Source of the DNA: Chryseolinea lacunae
Lineage (GTDB): Bacteria; Bacteroidota; Bacteroidia; Cytophagales; Cyclobacteriaceae
NCBI RefSeq assembly: GCF_016735595.1
Contig: NZ_JAERRB010000001.1
Location: forward strand, 434,001-498,000
Length of the DNA: 64,000 bases
Direction of reading: 5' to 3'
Shown: one piece after another, positions 36,701 to 45,468 of the stretch
How the letters are laid out: every line of letters begins with the position of its first letter
Position numbering within the stretch: the stretch's first letter is position 1
The notes under the pieces: model-generated
The model's input: only the letters and a program-made list of their open reading frames with translations
The model's database searches: none
Told to the model about the DNA's origin: nothing
Position numbers and translations under genes: made by a program

Positions 36701-39298
36701 ACTGGCAAATCCGGCCACAAATTTTTCAACACCCACATAGGGAACCACCGTCTGGATTTTCAACTTCTCAAATTCAATGGCCCGGAAATTTATTTTCGAC
36801 AACGGACTGAGGTCGGCAATGATATCCAGGCTGCCGTTGAGTGTGGCCGATGCAAAAAAATCTTTTCCACCACCGGCCGTCACCAAAATGCTGGAGGTGT
36901 TGAGCAGGTTGAATTTGGAATACCACAACGGCACGTCAAGGTCGTTTTTGGGTTTCACCACAAATTGAAACTCAAGCGACCCTGCGGGTTTGCTGAGTGT
37001 TGAAGTGTAGTCAAGCTGGCTCTTGGGATTCGTCGTGGACGATCCCGAGATGGGCAGGATAACTTTTCCATTCATGCCGCCCTGCACAAACGAGTTGTTG
37101 AGAAAGTCAACACCAATGTTGTCGACCGAATAATACCATCCTCCCAGATCGCCATCGCCAATGGCCAACACATTCACGGCATTTACCGACCCACTAAGCC
37201 CCTGGTTGTCGATGATCAGATTCTTGACCGCGGCTGTCAACGGAGGACCGCCGCCTATTTTTTTGATAACGGCCGGAAGCTCTACAGAAAGTGTAGGAAG
37301 ATAGAAGCCGTTCCAGTCGGGTGTGTTAATGTTTGTCTTTGCTGCAATGACGGGCATGCCCACCGGGTTCGACGTGGACGAGTGATCGTAGGTGCCACTG
37401 CCCACTATCGAGAAACCAAAGTCTTCGTTGCCGCTGAGGTAGAACGGATCGATGTTCACCTTCGCCATCCAGTTGCTCCACGACACGGCGCTGGCCGTGA
37501 GCGTGGCTTTTACCTGGCTCACTTTGTCGACCTTCTTCACCAGCATGCTGGTCGGGAAAGCATACTCGGCCTGGATGCGCAGTTTCTTGAAACCGTCTTT
37601 GTCGAACACCACATAGGTGCCCGAGTCGAGCGGATTCACCGGCATGGCCGTCACACCTTTCAGCATCATGTTGAGCGGAGCGATGTTGAAGTCTGCTGAC
37701 AGAAACAACGTTCCTTGTCCACACAAGCCGGCGTTGTCCATACAAACCCCGCGCGCACCCAGTGCGATTTTTGTAGCGCCGTCGGGAATGTTCACCACGG
37801 TGGCCGCTTCGAAGGTGGCTTGTTGAGGTGTGAACGTGGCGCCTGTGATGGCGATGACGGTTCCGATGCCACCAATGTTTTTATCCAGACCAAGCGGCAT
37901 TTCAAACCCGGCATTGTCAATGGCCGTGTTGATGTTCGACACCAGCTGCTGCACGTTGGCTTTGAAATATTCATCCAGCTTCTGCGCATCCGACGACGTG
38001 AAAGGAACCGACTGTATGTTGGGGGCAGGTGCCGCCGGAATAAAATTCACATCCGATTTTACTTTGGCTTTCACCGTTCCCGCCAATGCCTGGTTGGATC
38101 CATTCACCTGCAGATCGCTAAACTCCACCAACAGGGGAATGAGCTTGCTGTTGATCATCGGGAAATTAATTTTGCCACGTCCCTTCAACACACCTGCATC
38201 TTCTCTCGACTCCAGCACCGTCATCTCAAACTTTCCGATTTTCACCTTGCTGCCCACAATGGCTTTTGAATTGTCTACCGCACCACCGGGAACGCCTTCC
38301 AAACACCCGCACACAATGGCACCGGGTGGTGCTGCATTCATCACCTTAAACACCATGTTGGGGAAACCCGCCGCAGCCGCTTCGCCATAGGTGAACGTGC
38401 TCACCTCACTGCGACCACCATTTCTAAAAACCGTTCTGCCAAAAGGATCATAGGCCGTGACCATGAACGCATACTTGCGCCCCAGCACCAGCGTGGGTTG
38501 TGCGGGCCCAAACAGAAAAGCATTGCCCGTCACATCCTGTTCAAAAAATGGCGGCACAGTAGAAGATTGCATCGCGTCGTTGATATTGCGTTCGCGGTTA
38601 AAGATGTCTACGATCTTCAGCTTGAACATCGTAGACGGCGGCGCCCCCGCGGGGAAACTCCACGTGAACACCACGTTCTGCGGACCATTCACACGAATCA
38701 CTTCATCAAAGAAAGGTTTGATGAGCATGGGCGGCTCCAGGTTGGTGAGCCGAATCATGTTGCTGCAACCCGAAGGCTCGTCGGTCGACAACGCAATCTC
38801 CGGACGGTTGTAGTCATAGGCCCTGGCGCAGATGCGATACATCCCCTCCGGCAAACCGTTGCCCGCACGCAGATCGGCCGCCGACGCGCCACGCACTTGC
38901 AACTTGTCGATGTCGAACAGTTCGCGGATGGCAAGTGCGTTCAGCACTTTGGTTTCGCCCGCCTGCAACGTGATGGGTTGTGGTGAACGATATTGCGCAC
39001 CCGCGCGAACCTCAATGCCATTTTCGCCAATGATCGCACCCCGCAACTGCACCTCGTGGTTGAGCTGCGAGCGCGAAATGAGTGTGATGATGACTTGCTG
39101 CGGATGTTCCTGAAAGTAATCGACCTTTGTGGAGTAGGGTGGCGCAACCACCACCGACACCATCACTTCGTTCTGGGCCTGCGCACAAAACGAAACGAAC
39201 AACGAGGCGAACACGGCCAGTGCCATGTACAGCTTTAGGATGGGCAGCGCGATGATCGGGTGTGAGGCAACCGCTGCAAGGTTATGTTTTGTTTTCAT
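33776..39298 (-). CDS. Giant TANFOR-like secreted protein (1840 residues)
   Basis: The protein has a long signal region ending FCAQAQ. The first 300 residues match, as I remember them, the TANFOR N-terminal domain of large Bacteroidota surface proteins: VVAPPYSTKVDYF, SPQPITLQAGETKV, LPEGMYRICARAYDY and NVVFTWSFP. The next 1500 residues are beta-rich without a recognised enzyme domain and look repetitive (FDIALRQI, PDRVTLSVLDFINVDGYFMMG). No T9SS sorting domain is seen at the C-terminus. Together with the beta-barrel, NHL/IPT lipoprotein and FnIII protein it forms a conserved-looking surface operon. It may be an adhesin or a scaffold of an unnamed outer-membrane complex. Confidence 0.75.
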   Translation of the reverse strand: MKTKHNLAAVASHPIIALPILKLYMALAVFASLFVSFCAQAQNEVMVSVVVAPPYSTKVDYFQEHPQQVIITLISRSQLNHEVQLRGAIIGENGIEVRAGAQYRSPQPITLQAGETKVLNALAIRELFDIDKLQVRGASAADLRAGNGLPEGMYRICARAYDYNRPEIALSTDEPSGCSNMIRLTNLEPPMLIKPFFDEVIRVNGPQNVVFTWSFPAGAPPSTMFKLKIVDIFNRERNINDAMQSSTVPPFFEQDVTGNAFLFGPAQPTLVLGRKYAFMVTAYDPFGRTVFRNGGRSEVSTFTYGEAAAAGFPNMVFKVMNAAPPGAIVCGCLEGVPGGAVDNSKAIVGSKVKIGKFEMTVLESREDAGVLKGRGKINFPMINSKLIPLLVEFSDLQVNGSNQALAGTVKAKVKSDVNFIPAAPAPNIQSVPFTSSDAQKLDEYFKANVQQLVSNINTAIDNAGFEMPLGLDKNIGGIGTVIAITGATFTPQQATFEAATVVNIPDGATKIALGARGVCMDNAGLCGQGTLFLSADFNIAPLNMMLKGVTAMPVNPLDSGTYVVFDKDGFKKLRIQAEYAFPTSMLVKKVDKVSQVKATLTASAVSWSNWMAKVNIDPFYLSGNEDFGFSIVGSGTYDHSSTSNPVGMPVIAAKTNINTPDWNGFYLPTLSVELPAVIKKIGGGPPLTAAVKNLIIDNQGLSGSVNAVNVLAIGDGDLGGWYYSVDNIGVDFLNNSFVQGGMNGKVILPISGSSTTNPKSQLDYTSTLSKPAGSLEFQFVVKPKNDLDVPLWYSKFNLLNTSSILVTAGGGKDFFASATLNGSLDIIADLSPLSKINFRAIEFEKLKIQTVVPYVGVEKFVAGFASPDKSLAGFPIGLQDVHGVFAGTQAGIGFTMKVRLCDIASIPEADFAFDILGKVGVTAGRPDWKYEKVAFKAISLKGPIGPVSIDGDVNFFDKDPEFGNGVRGSLTATLLSGFSAKAQVLFGNTSFSYWYVDARLQLPPPGIALSPPIPLSIFGFGGGAYYHLAQKPLLNAKDLYSPTPPPLTNLYTPNANAAGFKATIIMGVSDGSSFQVSGTFEATINAKTMAPIMMKLQVDAAMLSPLMQTDKAFIKGTGIVSYDFANDIFDAAVGVNVNLISIINGHGFLHLNVNGSTKEFFFKVGEPSDRVTLSVLDFINVDGYFMMGNSGIPGIPPPPPQVLAQIKGYDGPRAAETQTGAGLAFGASMSYGPADLKFLIFYMKLGAGIGFDIALRQITSGCNGGNDLPGINGWYANGQMYMWAQFAFGLYVDTFFFTGRISVASLEAAALLRAGLPNPTWFDGWLHGQYDVLNGLISGNMNFHVQVGDKCVPQSDPFGGVPLISELSPGGTNVSIMADPQATFNYPISQEFNIPTLDDDGNEVERTYLIELLQFDVVDEKTGAVVWSKDNNREFRVTDQAKLATIYTAKAFDPQNPYKIRVKVQAFEIKGGTKIPCKYRGNNVEEYKELAFKTGECITDLKGAVMASYPIARQRYLLQKEAAFGYIEITKDVPCLMNMTNYTVVGIFKAYQSKGVTTTVEVPLTYNDAAAMFSFPMPALPNDQIVQMTIVMRAKVVINTSASTQMIGGVKASGTYTGIASASNFSYDTKNRYVGINNFVDVKSSAVSNIATSIKKTADREIFQYYFKTSKYNTLAEKFSRSETSATAQKAAWGILELYSADYGMTEGFDVFDIHGFAYGLDKKAVDRRVGPLVIVSEARPKNRWSESQAQVSFYRPWGQVFYAGFYDEMSPRYIRPFSTPLNEVIGFETATRPIDFLINTIDPPLSNVEIQSEVVNNYVQVMNATAVSSKDLTKIIYQK

Positions 39299-39309
39299 GA
39301 GATCATTTT

Positions 39310-41001
39310 TTAAAAATTGATCATATAGGCCACTTCACCGCGAAACTCGCTGAACCGGGGATTCTCGGGCTGCGACTGTCCGGGATAACTTCCGATGTAG
39401 TTCATGTTGGTGTTGAAGCTGTGATGCGTATTGACGCGATAGGTACACTGCAACCCGTCGTTGAGCAGCAAACTGCTTTTGCCCGCAGTGGTCGATTGCA
39501 TGACGGACACCGACAATCCAAGGGTGAGCTTGTTGTCCAGCATGTTTTTATTTCCACCCAGGGTCACGCCTTTGTTGCCGGTTTCGGTAGTGGCCGAGTT
39601 GAGCTTTGCCGAATTGAGATTGACGAAGAGCGTAAGATTTTTCTGCGGCAGAATCACCTGGTAGTTCAGGAACATGTTGGTGGAATTCAGATTGTTGTTG
39701 GAAGCCGTAGCGGAATTGAGATCGACTAGGTTCATGTAGTTCCAGGAGAGCAACACGGTGTGGGTAATATTTTCTTTCGCCACCATGTAGCGTGGCATGA
39801 TGCCGATGTTGCCCGTGGTTTGGGTGATGAGGAACGTATCGGCCACAAACACACGCCCCGGCTTTTGCCGTGTGGTGAAGTTGGTGTAGGTAAGATCCAC
39901 GCCCAATCGCTCCGTGATAGTGGCCGACACATTGCCCGACCCAATGACGCGGCGACTGGTAGACTCTTTCTGATTCTGAAGATTGTCGCGCTGAAGCCCC
40001 AGGCTTCCGGCGATGTGTATCTTTCTGTTCAACAAAGAAAAAGACGGCGAGATGGTGATGTTTTCCAGATCGTTGTTGAAGAAATAGGAGCCCATCGATT
40101 TGAAGTCGGGATCGATTCGTTTGTATTGCACCTTCAGCGACAGGTCTTTCACACGATAGCCAACCGCAAAACTGTAGGCACTATAAAATTCCGTAGAGCC
40201 GTTGATGTTGATAAACTTGCCCAGCGTGTTTTTCAGAATCTCCGGAATAGAATCGAAGGCGATGGATGATCCGATGTTGTTGGTATACAAACTCAGCCCC
40301 GCATCGCCCTCCACAAACAGGTTGTGAAAGGTGTAGGCGCCCGAAAGACCAAACACCACATTTTCGGCAGGACTCACCCGTTGCACTTTGGTGCCCACAT
40401 CACCCACGCTGGTGCTGTCGTCTTTGGCGTGGATCATGATGAGGTCAAGAAAATTGCTTCCCTTACCGACACCGATCTTCGCGGCATATCCCCTGCGGTT
40501 ATATTGATAGGCATCGAACGAACCCGACGTGGTGTCGACGGCCGTGGCGCGGTTCAATCGTCCATACATAAAACCAAAGCGAAAGATGCCGGGTGTGAGA
40601 TCAACACCGCCTCCCAGCATGGTGTGACCGGCCAGCGTATAGGGCGAGTAGTTTATGTTGCGATAACCACCATGAACTGTCACCCACTTGTAGCGCGGAC
40701 TCATGCCAAACTGATTGAACGGCTGGCGGAACGAACGCTCCTGCTCGCTGTACACAAAGTATAGCGGAATGGTGATCCCATACAGACTCACCACGGGCGA
40801 ACCTGTCAACACATACGAAAAAGGTTTCCGCCGTTGTGGAATTCCCGACGCGGAATAGAACATCATTCGCGCACTGGCACCACCGGAAATGGTCACCGCT
40901 TTTTCTTTCGCGATGTTCTCCAGGTCCTGCGCCGTCACCGACACCTGTGCGCCGGCGAGGCAGATCATGATAAGCAGACTATAGACACTTAGCGTTTTCA
41001 C
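39310..41001 (-). CDS. Outer-membrane beta-barrel protein
   Basis: The 563-residue product has a signal peptide (ending VSVTAQ) and alternating polar/hydrophobic strands throughout (e.g. FRFGFMYGRLNRAT, LSLKVQYKRIDPDF). It ends in an aromatic residue (VAYMINF), as outer-membrane barrels do. It has no plug or TonB box, so it is a porin- or translocon-like barrel rather than a TonB-dependent receptor. It is 7 bp after the NHL/IPT gene and 11 bp before the giant TANFOR-like gene, and could anchor or export that protein. Confidence 0.75.
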   Translation of the reverse strand: MKTLSVYSLLIMICLAGAQVSVTAQDLENIAKEKAVTISGGASARMMFYSASGIPQRRKPFSYVLTGSPVVSLYGITIPLYFVYSEQERSFRQPFNQFGMSPRYKWVTVHGGYRNINYSPYTLAGHTMLGGGVDLTPGIFRFGFMYGRLNRATAVDTTSGSFDAYQYNRRGYAAKIGVGKGSNFLDLIMIHAKDDSTSVGDVGTKVQRVSPAENVVFGLSGAYTFHNLFVEGDAGLSLYTNNIGSSIAFDSIPEILKNTLGKFININGSTEFYSAYSFAVGYRVKDLSLKVQYKRIDPDFKSMGSYFFNNDLENITISPSFSLLNRKIHIAGSLGLQRDNLQNQKESTSRRVIGSGNVSATITERLGVDLTYTNFTTRQKPGRVFVADTFLITQTTGNIGIMPRYMVAKENITHTVLLSWNYMNLVDLNSATASNNNLNSTNMFLNYQVILPQKNLTLFVNLNSAKLNSATTETGNKGVTLGGNKNMLDNKLTLGLSVSVMQSTTAGKSSLLLNDGLQCTYRVNTHHSFNTNMNYIGSYPGQSQPENPRFSEFRGEVAYMINF

Positions 41002-41008
41002 GGGAGCA

Positions 41009-42397
41009 TCAGTTTAAATCAATTCGTAGCAAGCGCGTGTTGGCCGCGAGGTAAAGCACATCGTCGATCATGATGAGGCTTCCCGCATAAGGCATGTAGG
41101 CCTTCTCGCCAATCCCTTCAATGGGATCGTTCTCCGTGCCGCCACCGGCCACCACATCCACCGAATTGTCGGGCGACACCGCGATAACTTTGTAGGCATA
41201 GGCCGAGTTGTCGTCACGGCCGGCATACACCGAAGTGTAGATCGTGCCTTTCGAATCCACCACAACCCCCATGGCATTGGCGAGCTTGAAGGTTTTCTTA
41301 TGACAACCGTTATACACGTCGTCATACCCTTTCACAAGCGTAGAGACCACGCCCGCGGCCGACACTTTGCGGAGCTTCGGATACTCCTGCAATTCGGTCA
41401 CAAAAAGATTTCCGTCGCTGTCAATCGCCACGTCCTGCATGTTGCTGAACGACGCCTGCAACGCCGGACCATCTTTGCCTCCCACACTGCCGTTGCCGGC
41501 GATGGTGGTTACTTTGCCAAGCGTGTTTCCATTGTCGGGGGTGATCATGCGAATGCGGGCATTGTCCACATCCACCACGTAGAGATTATCATTTTTGTCG
41601 ATGGCAAGACCGCGCGGGTAGCCAAAGAAAGCTTCTGTGCGCAGGCCATCCTTGAAACCGGGAATGGGCCGTGCATACTGAGGATCATAAACACCGGCAT
41701 ACAACGTTACTGTGCCGTTTGGATCAATTTTACGGATGCAGGCGTTGGCAGCATCAGCCACAAAAACATTTCCCTTGCTGTCGGCCGCTACATCGAGTGG
41801 ATAGTTGAACAACACATTGCCCGGGTCGTTGCCATAGCCACTCATGCGCCCGGTGTCGCCACCGCCTGCATAGAGTGTTGATGTGCCCGTGGGTGTTTTG
41901 CGTTCGATGCGTCCTGAAGTGGGCCGGGCCGTGTAGATATTTTTGGCAGCATCGGCAGCAATGCCTTCGGCGATGTAGGTTTCGCCGCGAAAAAATCCAT
42001 AGGTATCGGCAATCGTCACCGTGCCCCGAGGCACATTGCTGAACAGCGGTCCAGTGCCCACGGCATCGCCAACACTCACCGTCACCACACCACTGCCCAC
42101 ACGTGAGGGAACGATGGCTTTGAGATAAGTTTCTGACGCCAGATACACCACCGACTGAATGCCGTTGATGCGCACCGTGTTTTTCGCCGTGATGGCGCTA
42201 AAGTTTTTTCCGGTGATGGTGATCGTGTCGCCAACGCTGCCACACAACGGCGCTACATCCTGAATGGAGGGCACGGGCGTGGTGGGATTGATGTCGTACT
42301 TGCCCGCACACTGCGCAAGCACCAGTAACAAAATTCCGTCGAACACCCTGGAGAACGATTGTCGTGCCCGGGGTGATAATATAGAGAGGGTCTTCAT
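41009..42397 (-). CDS. IPT/TIG plus NHL-propeller lipoprotein
   Basis: The 462-residue product starts with a hydrophobic signal and a Cys in VLAQCAGKYD that could be lipidated, although Gln at -1 is not classical. Residues 45-130 form an IPT/TIG Ig-like domain (APLCGSVGDTITITGKNF). Residues 140-460 carry NHL repeats (VAADSKGNVFVADAANACIRKIDPNG, GLAIDKNDNLYVVDVDNARIRMITPD). It is the first gene of the five-gene surface operon. Its 328-bp upstream gap holds two inverted repeats (42502-42551). It probably binds a protein or glycan at the cell surface. Confidence 0.85.
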   Translation of the reverse strand: MKTLSILSPRARQSFSRVFDGILLLVLAQCAGKYDINPTTPVPSIQDVAPLCGSVGDTITITGKNFSAITAKNTVRINGIQSVVYLASETYLKAIVPSRVGSGVVTVSVGDAVGTGPLFSNVPRGTVTIADTYGFFRGETYIAEGIAADAAKNIYTARPTSGRIERKTPTGTSTLYAGGGDTGRMSGYGNDPGNVLFNYPLDVAADSKGNVFVADAANACIRKIDPNGTVTLYAGVYDPQYARPIPGFKDGLRTEAFFGYPRGLAIDKNDNLYVVDVDNARIRMITPDNGNTLGKVTTIAGNGSVGGKDGPALQASFSNMQDVAIDSDGNLFVTELQEYPKLRKVSAAGVVSTLVKGYDDVYNGCHKKTFKLANAMGVVVDSKGTIYTSVYAGRDDNSAYAYKVIAVSPDNSVDVVAGGGTENDPIEGIGEKAYMPYAGSLIMIDDVLYLAANTRLLRIDLN

Positions 42398-42725
42398 TGT
42401 TTTGTATTTTAGATTTTCGCCAACCTATCCCGCACGTCTTCAGACAGAAAGAATCGCGCAGACATTAAATCTCCGTTTTTCAAAAGGCGCAACGATCCCG
42501 TCAAATCACTTTTCTGATTTGCGTCGTCGCATAAGCGTGACGACCGTCGTCGCTATTAAGTATTCAGGAACAACCAGTCAGAAACTGGACAGGGCTTCAG
42601 AGAAAATTCATTCACGCAATCAACATCAACCACGCAAGGGCAACCTGGTGCATTCTTCACAACATCACTCCCATCATCACTCCACCAGGCCGCGGCTTCG
42701 GTCGCGCGCGTTATCTTTCAGGCGC
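42398..42725. other. Intergenic region upstream of the surface operon
   Basis: This 328-bp gap separates the NHL/IPT gene from the GH5 gene, both on the minus strand. It contains no supported gene. The recognisable elements are the two perfect inverted repeats at 42502-42521 and 42539-42551. Confidence 0.6.
42502..42551. promoter_or_regulatory. Two perfect inverted repeats upstream of the surface operon
   Basis: CAAATCA and TGATTTG form perfect 7-bp arms around 6 bp (42502-42521). Eighteen bp on, GACGAC-C-GTCGTC is a second perfect inverted repeat (42539-42551). They lie about 105-155 bp before the NHL/IPT start and have no T-run, so operator sites are more likely than a terminator. Confidence 0.5.
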
Positions 42726-43898
42726 TCAAGGGCAAGTAAATCCATTCTGCACGTAAGGGGTTTTGACAGCGGTGTTCTTAATGCTATAACTCCCCGTAAT
42801 GACAGCATCTTTTGCCCACGCATTTGGCGCGCCCGCCTGAATGGCCGTGATGGATGCATAGGTTCCATTGGAGGTGATGTCCATGGCAGGGCAAAGCACC
42901 ACGGGGTCGCGCTCGTAATAGCCGTTGCCCGGTCCCCACTCCCACAGCAACCAGCCCATGTTGTATTTTGCCGCCTCGGTGAGCAAGGCAACATAGTTCA
43001 CTTCGCCTTCGGTGGAGCAGCTTTTGGTTTCGTCAACACCCTGGCCTGGCCAGCCACCGTTGGCCGCCACTTCGCCCAGCAACAAGGGCACGTTGGCATC
43101 GTTGGCTGCTTTAAGTTGGTCGGCAATAAACGCCGGTGTGGCATCAGCAACCTTCGACCAATAGGGATGCGCCGAAATCATGATGTTATGAAGCGGGTCG
43201 TGCTGAATGAGCTGCGAGGCCACGGGCACCACCAGTTCCAGGTTCTTTCCGCACTCGGGTGCGTCGATGATAAGCGGGGCGTTGATGCCCGCGTTGCGCA
43301 GTTTGGTGATGGCACCTTTGTAGGCCGTCACAAACTGGTTAGCCGTCACGGTGTTGTCGCCGGCTTCGTTGGCCACGTTCACCAGCAGGGCGTGTTCATA
43401 TTTTTTCACCAGCGCCAGAATGGGCGTGCTCACCCAATAATTCACCACGGCGTCGAGACCGCCGAGGTCGCAGGTGGCGTCGTGCATCTCCACGATGGGG
43501 ATCATCTTTTCATTCATACAATTCTGGATCAGCAACTCCAGTTGTGCAGGGTCTGTGGCCGCGCCGCTGCTGTAGGTGCGACGCCACACAATGCGCACGG
43601 CGTTGGCCCCCGACTTGGCGATCTCCGGAAAGTAGGCCGTGCCGTTGGGATCTTCTTCATCGAACACGCTCATCTTGTTCACGCCCTTCAGCACCACTGC
43701 AGCCCCACAGGGGTCGAGCAGCGACTTGCCACTGACGGTGAAGGTGGCCCCGCCTTCCGGCGTGGTGGTCACAGGCTCATCGTCTTTACACGCATACGCA
43801 AAAAACATCACAGCCATAAGAGACGACAGGAGCCTAACGGCCACCCTACCCTCCCTTGTTTTTGCATCGGCTCCCGACTTCTTCAAGGTTGCTTTCAT
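42726..43898 (-). CDS. Glycoside hydrolase family 5 lipoprotein (mannanase-like)
   Basis: The 390-residue product has a lipoprotein signal (FFAYAC, Cys near 37). It has GH5 features: acid/base Glu in VNVANEAG (near 171) and nucleophile Glu in PLLLGEVAANG (near 269), plus ISAHPYW and a late WLLWEWGPGNGYY. The block EMHDATCDLGGLDAVVNYW resembles GH5 endo-beta-mannanases, so beta-mannan is the best substrate guess. It is surface or periplasmic and has no SusC/D partner of its own. Its promoter carries a TGACCC-type site also seen at 45856-45875. Confidence 0.85.
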   Translation of the reverse strand: MKATLKKSGADAKTREGRVAVRLLSSLMAVMFFAYACKDDEPVTTTPEGGATFTVSGKSLLDPCGAAVVLKGVNKMSVFDEEDPNGTAYFPEIAKSGANAVRIVWRRTYSSGAATDPAQLELLIQNCMNEKMIPIVEMHDATCDLGGLDAVVNYWVSTPILALVKKYEHALLVNVANEAGDNTVTANQFVTAYKGAITKLRNAGINAPLIIDAPECGKNLELVVPVASQLIQHDPLHNIMISAHPYWSKVADATPAFIADQLKAANDANVPLLLGEVAANGGWPGQGVDETKSCSTEGEVNYVALLTEAAKYNMGWLLWEWGPGNGYYERDPVVLCPAMDITSNGTYASITAIQAGAPNAWAKDAVITGSYSIKNTAVKTPYVQNGFTCP

Positions 43899-43917
43899 AG
43901 TGTTGAGAATTTTAGAT

Positions 43918-43964
43918 CAAAGTACGCTTCGATACCAACGGCATTCAATCACCTATTTGGGTCA
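43918..43964 (-). promoter_or_regulatory. GH5 promoter with TGACCC-type operator
   Basis: Minus-strand TGACCCAAATAGGTGATTGA (43945-43964) is a near-inverted repeat (TGACC-N6-GGTGA). After 20 bp comes TACTTTG (43918-43924), 19 bp before the ATG. Sequence and spacing are repeated almost exactly at 45829-45875. Confidence 0.65.
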
Positions 43965-44039
43965 CCAGACAACAGAAAGCGGGGATTTGCGGGTGGGATT
44001 GGGGGAAAACGGGGGTTGATTGGTGGTGGCAATCACCAC

Positions 44040-44303
44040 TCACCCCACCTTTGCTTTGGCTTGCGCAGAAGTAATAACCGGCACGATCTCAAAATCGGCA
44101 AGATCATTCCAATGGCCAATCCACTCCTGCAATTTCTCTAGCGATTCACTCTCCATAACCTGGAAGCACACGGTAACATCTTCGTTGATCCAACTGTTGA
44201 TATAGCTGACACCCTCGGGAAGCATGCGACCTTTTTTGTCGAACCGATCGTAGAGGGTTTTGATTTTTCCGGGGTGGAATTTTTCGATGATCATGTATTG
44301 CAT
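44040..44303 (-). CDS. DUF3303 family small protein
   Basis: The 87-residue product matches DUF3303 in its whole layout: MQYMIIEKFHPG, then RFDKKGRMLPEGVSYINSW, CFQVMES and WNDLADFEIVPVITS. The ferredoxin-like fold is predicted from the family; its function is unknown. It stands alone between the GH5 gene and the DUF4304 gene. Confidence 0.88.
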   Translation of the reverse strand: MQYMIIEKFHPGKIKTLYDRFDKKGRMLPEGVSYINSWINEDVTVCFQVMESESLEKLQEWIGHWNDLADFEIVPVITSAQAKAKVG

Positions 44304-44355
44304 AGCGAATTCTTTAAACTACGTTCAAGAGCAAACGGCGAGGTACCTGAGAAAA

Positions 44356-44970
44356 CTAATTGCGCCCTTCTTCAACCGATTCCTGCAAGTGCTCAAGATG
44401 ATCCAGAGCAATCCTTTTCGCATTTTTATTCAACGGCGATTCAATGAATGCTGTTGCCAACGCCAGCCAATCGGGGCGATTGTAGCTCTTTAGAAGGGCG
44501 GTGAAAAATTTATATTCCGTGAAATGCATGATACCCGCCGAAAATCTGGCGCGCCACGTTTTTTCAAGACTTGCATCCGAAATATTGTTATCAATTTCGG
44601 GAATGCAATAGTTCACTAGCACCTGTTCCAACTCCTTCTCTAATTGAGTTAAATCCGGATAGTCACTTATCCTCCACCACACGTCTTTGTTTTGAGGGAG
44701 TAAATAACCTACCCGTTCGTCCCAATGACATAGCTCCACCCCTGGTGTTCCCTTCACGCTGCTGCCAAAGAAATTCGCAACGCGTTCAGATCCAATATAA
44801 ATATTGATGGTGAACGTTCGCTCACCGGGTTCGTGGCCTCTTTCCTTTTGAAAATCGATTATAGCGCAATTGTTCTCTTTGGTAATATAAAACTTGTTTC
44901 CCTTGCGCATGAAACCCCGAGACTTCAGCATTTTTGCTAACGTATTCAACAGAAGTTTATAAGAGTCCAT
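44356..44970 (-). CDS. DUF4304-like protein
   Basis: The 204-residue product begins MDSYKLLLNTLAKMLKSRGF and continues with KGNKFY, IIDFQKERG and TFTINIYIGS. This is the pattern of DUF4304 proteins, whose function is unknown but which often sit in accessory or polymorphic-toxin-like neighbourhoods. It has no signal peptide. The next gene on the strand is DUF3303, 52 bp away. Composition is more AT-rich than the flanking enzymes. Confidence 0.75.
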   Translation of the reverse strand: MDSYKLLLNTLAKMLKSRGFMRKGNKFYITKENNCAIIDFQKERGHEPGERTFTINIYIGSERVANFFGSSVKGTPGVELCHWDERVGYLLPQNKDVWWRISDYPDLTQLEKELEQVLVNYCIPEIDNNISDASLEKTWRARFSAGIMHFTEYKFFTALLKSYNRPDWLALATAFIESPLNKNAKRIALDHLEHLQESVEEGRN

Positions 44971-45242
44971 AGTGAGTCGACAAAAGGCTGCGGAGAATAA
45001 TTCGACTACAAAATAGCCATAAAAAGATTGACCAAAAAAGAAGATGTTTCGTGGTGTTCAAGTATAAATCCCTCACCATGCCCAAGCGAACTCGGCTTCG
45101 TGACTACGCTATTTTTGCGGCCATTCATTTACCCGGTCCAGTTTCTTTACACGAACTTCGCATGTAGAGAAATTCCTAGACCTCACGCTTAACGCAGCTT
45201 TCCAACGCACGGGTTTCTTCAAATCGCAATTTGATCTTAAAG

Positions 45243-45464
45243 CTACATTCCAACAGATGCCACAATGACACAAGCCACAACAAACATAATTACACACAAA
45301 TACCCTAGCGCTTCGGCATATCGGTTACAATATTCAGAAAAGGTCAGTTTTGTTTTACTAAGGCGCCACAACAAATAGCTGACCGGCATGCCAACAACCA
45401 TAACAACGAAAAGCTCGCCAAGTATCTGATAGAGTATATCCTTCACAACCTTCACAACCTTCAC
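45243..45464 (-). CDS. Small two-helix membrane protein, GTG start within a 9-bp repeat
   Basis: Not recognised. The 73-residue frame has two hydrophobic helices (GELFVVMVVGMPVSYLLW and YLCVIMFVVACVIVASVGM) separated by a charged loop. The probable GTG start lies inside three tandem copies of TTCACAACC (45442-45468), so the first residues are repeats of K-V-V. Support is the membrane-protein pattern only. Confidence 0.45.
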   Translation of the reverse strand: MKVVKVVKDILYQILGELFVVMVVGMPVSYLLWRLSKTKLTFSEYCNRYAEALGYLCVIMFVVACVIVASVGM

Positions 45465-45468
45465 AACC
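45442..45468. repeat. Three tandem 9-bp copies of TTCACAACC
   Basis: Three perfect 9-bp units cover the start region of the small membrane protein. Loss or gain of a unit would keep the reading frame. Confidence 0.8.

Noticed and set aside
42264-44141. A 625-codon plus-strand frame opposite the GH5 and NHL/IPT genes
   Set aside because: Its residues mirror the codons of the two real minus-strand genes, it has no family signature, and both opposing genes have clear motifs and signal sequences.
45109-45297. A Cys-rich 62-codon minus-strand frame
   Set aside because: It overlaps the better-supported small membrane protein in another frame and its composition resembles no known family.
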